A stretch of DNA of 64,000 bases, taken from positions 4,639,719 through 4,703,718 of the forward strand of contig NC_044288.2 of the NCBI RefSeq assembly GCF_004027225.2, given 5' to 3'. The position numbers and the translations under genes are program-made. Below the pieces are notes generated by a model that was not told where the DNA came from, made no database searches, and saw only the letters and a program-made list of their open reading frames with translations. This document shows, piece after piece, positions 24,801-64,000 of this stretch (position 1 is its first letter; every line of letters begins with the position of its first letter). The stretch is from Strigops habroptila (Eukaryota; Chordata; Aves; Psittaciformes; Psittacidae).

Positions 24801-26030
24801 AAGGTTTTATTCAGAGCCTCCTGTGTACTTGCAAAAGAAGACCTTGAAATATTTAAAACGTTTTCTTTGCATTCAAAGAGGGATTAAATTGTTGAATATT
24901 AGATGAAAGCGCAGCAGCCGCCCCACGTACCGGCACACACACTCGTAGCACCGAGTGTTTCCGAAGCCTCCCACCCTCTTGGGAAGGCAGCAGTGGCTAC
25001 CACGAGGAGCTGGTGGCACCCAGGAGGTCACCAGCTGCACATTCACTGTCCACAAATGCCTAAAGACACAGGAAAAAAAAAGAATGACATGAACTACCTG
25101 GAAAGTGGGGACTTGAAGAGGGTGTTGGAATTAGTTGGGTGGAAGCTGAAAAGCAGAGCAGTTGCTCAGTGAAGTTTCACTAAGGAGAAAAAGAGATGAT
25201 TGCTGAGAAAGTTCCTGACCTTCAGTTTTAAAGAACGCCTAAATAATCATGATGGGAACATCCATCAGGCCAAAATACATTTATTTATGCTCTGGTTAAT
25301 TTGGCAGAGGTCAGAACCACATCATTAAGAGGAAGGCATGACTACTTCACGCAGTGGGAAGCAGGAAAACAGCCTCTCAGCTGGGTCAACCTCTTTACAA
25401 CAGAAAAGTTGCTGCTTTACCCCCAAAAGAGGAAAGTTTAACCTTTCTTATACAGAAGCTGTATTATGTGGAGCTGTTCAATACTATTTGCAGGCTCCTT
25501 GTCTATGGATTAACACGCTATTTCCTCACAGGCTAATTCCAGGTTGACTCCACTGTTCGAGGCTGGATTCCAGGATTTTTGCTCCCTTGAGCTTCCGTAT
25601 AGAGGTACAGGACAAAATCCCAAAGGTCAAGTCAACTATTAAACACCTGAGATAACACAGTTTTCCTTGTAAAGATTTCCTTATGTATGGAAGTTAAATA
25701 TGTTTTTGTCCCTTTTCAAACCAAGACGAAGATAACTCTATATCCTCTTTGTCCCAACTTAAAGCTGAAGGACACAAACTCTTGTGAGAGCAGATTGTTG
25801 GGTCTCCTCTAAGACACAGGCTCCCCGCAACAGGCACTAGAGACCCAGCCTGCCACAGGCCCAGTTTTCCCCTCAAATAACACAATTCCAGTTAAGATGA
25901 CAGCAGTTGGTCACAGCTGTATTTTGGCCAAGGTTTAATACTGTTCAGGCCAAAAGCAGAAAGGGAAGGAGAGGGTCCACCCGACCTGTTACAAACACCT
26001 CCAGTTCTCACAGACAGAAAGATCAACAAG
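18850..26030. other. Intergenic stretch 3' of RPS6KA1
   Basis: No exon is supported. The longest frame (plus strand, 190 codons, 23715-24287) has no recognisable domain and no codon-bias support. Segments near 19620-19860 and 20880-20950 are rich in TAAT/ATTA homeodomain-type cores and free of repeats, which makes them candidate conserved enhancers, though I cannot test conservation here. Confidence 0.4.
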
Positions 26031-26036
26031 TCAATT

Positions 26037-26042
26037 TTTATT
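26037..26042 (-). terminator. Candidate distal polyadenylation signal
   Basis: AATAAA on the minus strand, followed on that strand by a GT/T-rich stretch (TTGTTGATCTTTCTGTCTG) suited to a downstream element. If used, the RPS6KA1 3' UTR would be about 2.3 kb. It could instead belong to an unrelated transcript. Confidence 0.4.
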
Positions 26043-27429
26043 GAGGACTGGAATTAAAAAAGTAACAGCACTTGGTTGATTCGGAACTAAAGATCAAGAC
26101 TTATTTTTACTTACAGATCACTCAAAACAACTTGGTTAGAAGCACCCCAGAAAGCAAAGAACAAAGAGCCCTCCCTTGTTCACTCTGCTCTCCGAAGTGA
26201 CAGAGGTCCCAAAGCTGCAGCTGCACCAAACACAAGGTTCCTCTGCTCGAAGACCCCAGTGAGGCAGAGGGGTTTGACACCCCAAGTATTGCCTTATGGC
26301 CAGGCAGAGCCTGCAGCAGCTCTGGGCTGCTCTCCCTGCACCCACAAAGCTCTGCACCCAAAAGTGCCCACACACCTTTGAGTTGTCACCCATTGGCCTC
26401 ACACCAGCACCATTACAGGGAGGGTTCAGCAAAGGTTGCAATGTGTTTCCTGCCTGGTATTTGCAAACATTTACCATTCTGTACAAACAAGCCACCAGCC
26501 AAGCAGGGGGAACATTTGGTTTAAGACCCGCCCTCACAGTCCATACCCTTGAGAGAGGTTCACAGTGAGTGGTGATCACCACCAGCACAACCAACCCCAT
26601 CCACTGTTTCAGACCCTTAAAGCACAATGTAGGAAACAGTCTGAAAACAGGTCGAGTGATCCAGTGGGAAGATCCAGCGGCACTGGCTCCTCCTCTCAGC
26701 ACTGGACACCAGGGAAGTATTTGGAATAAATAACAGAAAACCAAATTGTGACTATTTCACCTTCTTTCTGGCTGCTCCAGGGATGACAGCAGGACCTGCC
26801 TGGATGAGGGTAGAGAGGAGCGAGCTGTACATCTCAGAGAAGAAAAATTAAATGGAATTCTCCATTTTAGAGTAACTGGGACTAAGAAAAAGAGGAAAAC
26901 AAAAGAGAAAGTTTCCCCTCTAGTCATACAATCAGCCAAAAGTAGCAGAAATTCATGTGAGAACCTTTGCTGGCTTCGGTCACAGCCTGGAGCAGAGGAG
27001 CGTCCGTCTGCAGTCCTTGGAGCTCTCCAGCCAGCACCAAACCAGGGAGCTCCAGCACTTCCCTGCAAGTCAGAGTGGGTCAGGGTTGATTTCTAGCACA
27101 GTTTGCCTCCAAGTATTGGTTTCTATTCGCACTGAAATGTCCTGAGAGTAAGAAATTGCCCTCCGCAGCCCGCGTCTGACCACCTTTCCTGTTGATTCCT
27201 GCCTTATTCCACAACTGGATCTAATTACTTCCTACTGCAAAGGGAGGTATTGCACCTGAGAAAAGGTGGTGTAATGTGCAGCCCTACGAAAGTCCTGCTG
27301 CTTTTCCCATCACAGGGGCAGATGAAAAAGCTTTGCAGCTCTCCCAAAAGGCAGCAAGGATCATTACACCAGTACGACGTGGGGAAGTGACCCGGGTCGC
27401 TTATTCTGCAGCTAAAAGTCAGTCAGTAA

Positions 27430-28302
27430 AATAACATCAACTGAATGACACGTTTATTGTAGGATTCAGAAAGAAACCCTGAGCTGGAGAACCAAGTTAA
27501 AGTAAAAACGGGTGGTTTGTTTCAGAGGTTCCGACTGAAGGAAAAGAAACCCAGAGATGGCAAAAGCAGCAGCCAGAGCAGCCCAAAGCCTCGGCTTTGC
27601 TCAGGAGAAGGTTCCTCTGACGTCCCCACCTGCGCGGGTGACAAGCTCCCCAGGGAGGGATGGGGAGAACATGAAGATGGGAGGGCAAAGAGGAGGGATG
27701 AGCCAAACCCAGCAGGTTCTGGGCAGGGGGAGCACAAGAAATGGAGTCTGAAAAATCGACCTTAAACACTCACACACAACAAGGGAAGGGGAAGGGGAGG
27801 GAAGTCCCTTACAAACATGAGTGCTGCTGGCAAGGAATCTGCAGGGTTGACTTTGGGAAGAGCATCCAAAGGTTCAAGGGAGGAAAAAGCCCAAAGCCTA
27901 AATCCCAAACGTGATGCAGTCCAGTCTTCCAGCCGCAATGGTGTTGGAGAGGATCAGTTCCAAGAAATGATGTAGCTACAAAGAAATACCTGGCCCAACA
28001 CAGGGAGGGGTGAATCAGAGCTGCTTTTTAGTGCCACTTGACATCAGTTATACATTCTAGTTCTCATATACACAGATGGATGTCTTTAAAAATTGACAAT
28101 TTACACTTCAAAAAAGTTTTACAGTGAAGTTCTCTCAGCAAAGATCAGTCCACACAAGGAGGAGCCCAGTCTCAGAAACAGGAAGGCACTTGGCCTTTGG
28201 AGAACAAGTCCTCAAGGGAGCTCCAGTGCAGGCATTGACCACCCGACCTCCTGCCCCCCGTCTTGGGTGGGGGCGCACAGCCTGGCTGCAGCCCCCCCAG
28301 CC
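27430..28302 (-). other. RPS6KA1: RPS6KA1 3' UTR (proximal form)
   Basis: This is minus-strand sequence between the TGA of the last coding exon and the first AATAAA. It contains no further coding exon. The roughly 0.87 kb length is reasonable for this gene. The 3' boundary is inferred from the signal alone. The region from here down to 26037 could be an extended UTR. Confidence 0.55.
27453..27458 (-). terminator. RPS6KA1: Candidate proximal polyadenylation signal of RPS6KA1
   Basis: A canonical AATAAA on the minus strand, about 845 bases beyond the stop codon. A T-rich sequence follows on the same strand and could act as the downstream element. Confidence 0.55.
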
Positions 28303-59024
<30,722 letters not shown>

Positions 59025-62000
59025 CTGCAAAAGAAGAGAACGTGCTATTAGCACACGCCGGGCATGGGACTGCTCCTTACACCCCCCTTACAGAGGCTGC
59101 TGGCCTTGAGAGCCCTTCAGGCAGGACAAGGAGTGGGAGGATGCCACTTTCAGACATGGGACAACTTGAACACTCCCCATACACGTAGGAGACACTGTCT
59201 GCCAAGAGAAAACCCTGCACTTATTATGCCCTAATTTCCCCCAAATGAAATTAGGGCTGCTTACATACCAACCATTACTTGTGGGGTGACCAGCACTCCT
59301 CAGATATGGATCCCTGGGGAGTGGGTGCAGGAATCCCACCCTAAGCAGCACGTGCTGCAGAAACTGCCCTACAGACATAGCCCATCCATTGTACCATCCC
59401 ATCCCTCCTGCATCCACGCTGGGGATACCCCCTCTGCTGTTTCTCTGGAATTACTGGAAGAATATGATGGTGAGCTGAAGTGAAGATGGAAAAGCAGTGC
59501 TAGAGTGCAGTTAACAGCCACTGGGCCATGACGTTGGCGATAGCATGAACATTTATCAGTTCTTTAGTACCTTTAGTACCCTGTCAGCAGGAAACCTGCA
59601 CCTCCTGTTTAGCTCCAGGCCACCTCTGGCCTGTAAATCCAGCTCCTGCTGCTGGAGCTCTGCACAAAGCCACTGCAGGTGACCTGAACCGCTCAGAGTA
59701 GCATCAGCCGGTCACACCGAGCACTGAACTGAAGACACGAAGACATATCAGGTTCAGCACAGCACCGTGCCTGGAGGAACCAGCAGGAGCAGAAGTGGGT
59801 GGGATCTAATGAGACACATACTCAGAGCAGAGTAAGCACGTACAAAAGATTTTCTGCAGAGTCTGGAGAAAAACAAGGGCAAGAAGATTTTGCTTTGACA
59901 TCTATTTGTGCTACAGTGTCAGGCTCCAAAAATCATGGAATTCCTCTCTTTCTTTGAGAAAACAAGGCAAATTTATTCACTCCTCTTCAGATGTTATAGT
60001 CCAAGAGAAGAGCTGCAATGCAATTGTATTTCAGCCTCAAACTCTTAGTGAAATGACTGGGTTTGAGAGCTTTTGAGGAGTCTAACAGAAACCAAGCCAG
60101 CTCCTTCCCTGGAGAAGCAAGGGGACATCAACCTGACATCTGTCTTCACACTACCTTCTTCCCACTTTCAATACAAAATAAACCTTGCAATTGTTGATCT
60201 AGAGAGAACCGCTGAGAAAACCTCCCTCTAATGCTGCACTCGCTTCCTACAACATTCCCTGGGTGCTTCCAGCTTCACACTCTTCTCCTTCCCATAGGAG
60301 GTCATGCCTGCTTGGCTGCGAGCTCGCAGCTAGAAAAGGTGTAACACTAAAGAACTAAATTGTAGCACAAGCTTAGTTTTCAGATACTTCAAATCCACAG
60401 ACACTACTCCAGAGTCCCCATGTATCTTCATATTTAGGTCTCTCCGCTCCCACCTCAGCCCAACCTGGCTGCCTGCAGCACCTCACAGGACTACCACAAT
60501 ATGGAGTACCATCACACCTGATGGGGAGAAGATAACCTGCCTCTTGGTTGTCCTCTGATGCTACAGCCTCTAATGCTGTAGTTTAGAGCACCCTGGATCC
60601 ACCCTGAGCTCCATAACTCACCTTAGTATCAACATAAACTCAGCTTAAGTTCCCAAGTGTTTTCAGCCAGTGACTGAAGAAAGCACTAGCGCTGCCACAC
60701 AAGCCAAGTTCTTCCAGAGGAACATTGCCCTGATGTTTACATGGAGCTCTTGGTGACATTAGGACAAAGAATAGCAAAGAAGTGAAGTAAGATTCTGTGT
60801 TTATGTAGAGCCTCCACAAAGAAGGGGCAGATGCTGCGCTCAAGATAACCAGACTTGGAAATATGCTCACGTTTACTGGCTTAGCTGCCACTGATCAACA
60901 ATCCATCACTCGTTGCTAATCCAAACCATAGCTCGGGGAGGGCTGTTTATGTCTAAAACAGCTTAAGAAGTAGAATTTGGGCGTTGGACAGAGGGAAGCA
61001 GTGCCTGGCTCATGGTCTGGAGAAAGATCTACGAGGCACGTGTCAGGAGAGAGGTGAGCTGATGCATGGGACAGCTCTTTTATTCCCCTGGGAAGACTAG
61101 CACAAGGCAAGGGTCTGTCCAACCCTTCAGCTTCAAGGATAAGCTCAGAGACACCAGGTGTCTCCTGCTGACCTTTTGAGTGCTGCATTTCATCAGCTCC
61201 CTACCCTGAGGAACACTTGTCTTACGCACTGCTGTTGGCAGAAATCCATCCTACCTGGGGATGGAAGGGATGTGGAAAGAAAGAGAACAGCATCCATGCC
61301 AAGGAGGTTTCTTGGGCATTTAAGTCCATGGTCTCAGAGGGATGAAGCTCCGGATGAAACAGTCACTTTCTCAAGCTGACATAAGGCAGATGTATAAGGA
61401 GAGAATCAGCCTTATTTACAGCCAAGTGCTTTCCTTCCACCCCAGAGCAAACCCAGTCCTTATTCCCTCATATGGAATTCAAGAGGCATTTGTAAGTGTC
61501 CAGGATGGAAACACACTCACAGTTACAGACTCATCACCTCCCGAGATAAAATACAGCCATTCACCGCATCGTAAGTAGAGCTGAAAGAGTTTGTGGGTTT
61601 CTTGGTTTGACATTTGCCTCTTTAAAATGCTTTATTCCTGCACTCCCCCTGCATACCACGCACAGCATGTTAGCGAGCGCATGTGTGTTTGCCTCTGTGC
61701 CAGATGCCCTCTTACAGCACATTGTTTTCGGGTTGGAAAGGAGCCTCCTGAACTTAGAGCAACCCTGAAGCTCTCCCATAGGCAGCAACCAGGCAATGCC
61801 TGCTGCAGGAGGGAGGCACAGCTCCTTCCCTTGGGTGCCCAGGGCAGCAAGGAGCTGATGAAGATGCTGGTAGAGCAGGGCTTGGGCTACCAAGAAGGCA
61901 ATGACACGAGCCTCCCCGGGGGCCAGCAGCCTGTCCCTGCAGCTCTGGGGCGAGCAGAAACAGGGATTACAGAGCTAATCTGATGGGCACGTGGAGCAGC

Positions 62001-64000
62001 AGCCTGGCAGCGAGGGCACCTCTGGGCAAGTGACAGCTACAACTGCCTGAGAGGTAATACAAAAGCCCTTCTGCACACGTGCTGCTCTAATAAGTTTTTC
62101 TTAATAGCAGGCAGAGAAGTATCCTGGAAAACAAGTGCACTCAGTTACGCAACTGCCAGCATGGCTGAACTTGGGAGATATTTATCTTAGGACATCTTGC
62201 ATTTTAAATCCCTTTAATTCCACATAATCCGCAGCACAGGGAGCAATTTACAGGACAGGCGAGTGCTGCTCTGATGTGAAACAGGGACGAGTGGCACCCC
62301 AGCAGGACCATGTGAGACTGTGCCCACTCCTGCTGCCATCGAGGGCTGTGCTCTATAGTTAGCACCATCAGCACAAGTCATCCTGGATTATCGACAGCTC
62401 TGTTTAGAAGAGCAGCCTGCTGCTATTTCTGGACCTCTAGGTTTTGACTAGTCACTTTTGAGATGCCCGTATGCAACACAACAAGGGTACGAGGTACTCA
62501 GGGACTCTCTTTCACCCAATTTTGATGAACCATGAAGCATTCAAGCAGGAAGGAATGGGAAAGAAACCCTCCACCCCAGAGCTTCTGGTAGTTTGACACA
62601 AGAACAAGGCATTTTATTACTATTATTAAGTGGAATTTGTGGATCTTGCTGCATGTCAGAGATTCTGCACAAATAAAGATCTCCAAAAGAACTCACACAG
62701 CACAAACAGACCAAGGAGTCTACGCATGAGGTGTATCGGAGACAACAGTTTCTCAGCTTCCTCCCCTATCTTTTGATCATTGTTTTCTGCATTGTTCAGC
62801 TAAGATGCTTGAAGCAGATAGTTATTCATGAACAGCTCCAGCTCCATAAAGGATAAGACACTTATACTGGCAAAAATAATTAGCTTGAAGTGGTTGGGTT
62901 TGGCGTAATCCCACGTCAGTTGTGTTGCTGGATGTTTGTGTCATAAGACAAGAGTCTCAAAGAAAAGCATAGTCCCGATGACAGCATCCATCGCTACGGT
63001 GATGGAGTCATTCAGCTCCACTGCCCACTGCCTGTGCTCTGCCCCAGCCAGGTTTTTCTACTACATAAGCAATATCCTGAGTAATACAAGCAGCAGAGAG
63101 GACAGGAGGGGAAAACCAAGGAAAAGTATTACGGTGGTAGCTCAGCACTGAGGGACTCGTCTCCTGCAAGGGATCCGTTCAGGCTCCCACTGCCACCCGC
63201 TCCCATGTGTTTCCCCAGCCCGGCTCCAGGCTGAGCTCCGGTGCACTGGGACAAGGGGCACCCGTCTCCAGCAGCAAACAGCCAACACTGCTGGAATGCA
63301 GTGGAAAAACACCAAATCCCATAACAACAGGGCTGATGCCTCCATCCGCCAGCATGGTGACAAGCACCTCTGCTCCATGACTCAGAAAACAAAGGTTGGA
63401 GGGAGCCGGTTTCTAACCCGGATGGCAGCGATCCCAGGGCAATTTACGTAACCAGTGTTCCAGAAGTCTCCTGGGTTTCTCAGTGGTGCCACCTCGCCCA
63501 GGAGTGGTGAAAACTTAATCCTTGGGCCCCTACCTTGGGCCTCAAGGTGCAAAACTCCCCCCAAGCCTTAGTCCCTCTCTGCTGTTTGCAGATACGCTGC
63601 TGGATCTCAGGGAACCCTCTAACTCCCGGCCCAGGCGATGGCAGCCAGGGTTAGAGGTGAAGAACATCTGTATTAGCTTTCCTCACTGGAATCAAGCACT
63701 CCACACTTTGAGACAAAGGCAGGTAAACTGCCAGTGTCCCAATCATGATGCTGAGATGTGAAAAGACAGATCTGCAGAAATACCACCTGAGAGCAGGTCC
63801 CGACCCTGCCCTAGAGCCATGGCCAAGGTGAGATGGGGGAAGCTCAGAAGCCAGGGGCAGGCCCTCCACTTTCAATTTACAACCAACACACCAGTTACTA
63901 ATGCAATGGGGAAACCAGCCACGATCTTCGCAGCTGACTCGGGCTGTGAAGGCACCAGACCCCCCCTGGGCCGCTTCTGCTCGGGAGAGATCCCGTGATG
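59025..64000 (-). other. RPS6KA1: RPS6KA1 first intron (partial)
   Basis: This sequence is upstream of exon 2. I searched both wording and frame for the expected MPLAQL first exon and did not see it, so the promoter of the long form lies beyond the window. No other gene or young repeat is recognised. Confidence 0.6.

Noticed and set aside
26136-26744. Minus-strand open frame of 202 codons near the distal poly(A) signal
   Set aside because: It starts and ends without splice or promoter support, has no domain, and is better explained as extended 3' UTR or intergenic sequence of RPS6KA1.

Overview
The window looks like bird nuclear DNA. It carries several copies of the avian/reptilian CR1 LINE 3' end, whose sense strand finishes in short ATTCTATG-type repeats, plus much older CR1-like remnants. 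It has CpG-rich islands in an otherwise moderate-GC background, and one multi-exon gene with small exons bounded by GT-AG introns. The species cannot be named from the sequence.

The one protein gene that can be supported is RPS6KA1 (RSK1, p90 ribosomal S6 kinase 1), on the minus strand. I reconstructed 23 coding exons from 59.0 kb down to 28.3 kb, and every intron phase closes. The 20 common exons (38916 to 28303) encode both kinase domains: an N-terminal AGC kinase, the regulatory linker and hydrophobic motif, and a C-terminal CaMK-type kinase with an autoinhibitory/ERK-docking tail. Two N-termini are visible. One is a complete alternative first exon with its own ATG at 41728, giving 738 aa. 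The other is a longer form built from two short upstream exons (58980-59024 and 43442-43495), whose ATG exon is not in the window. The gene therefore continues beyond position 64000. All regulatory phosphosites and catalytic residues expected of RSK are present.

Layout: 1-0.6 kb is CpG-rich sequence of unknown identity. 0.6-12.6 kb is AT-leaning sequence with CR1 and older LINE remnants and no credible gene. 12.6-13.16 kb is a degenerate tandem repeat running into a CpG island at about 13.13-14.55 kb. That island has donor-like sites on both strands and contains a long A tract. 14.6-26 kb has no supported gene, one good CR1 copy and stretches that look like candidate conserved regulatory DNA. 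26.0-28.3 kb holds the 3' UTR of RPS6KA1 with two candidate polyadenylation signals. 28.3-59.0 kb is RPS6KA1, and 59.0-64 kb is its most upstream visible intron.

The most informative points are the alternative RSK1 N-termini, including an in-frame 18-codon acidic cassette exon that I recall from chicken RSK but not from mammals; the repeat array next to the CpG island, each unit of which carries an acceptor-like sequence; and the orphan CpG islands. I found no new enzyme system, virus or toxin gene.
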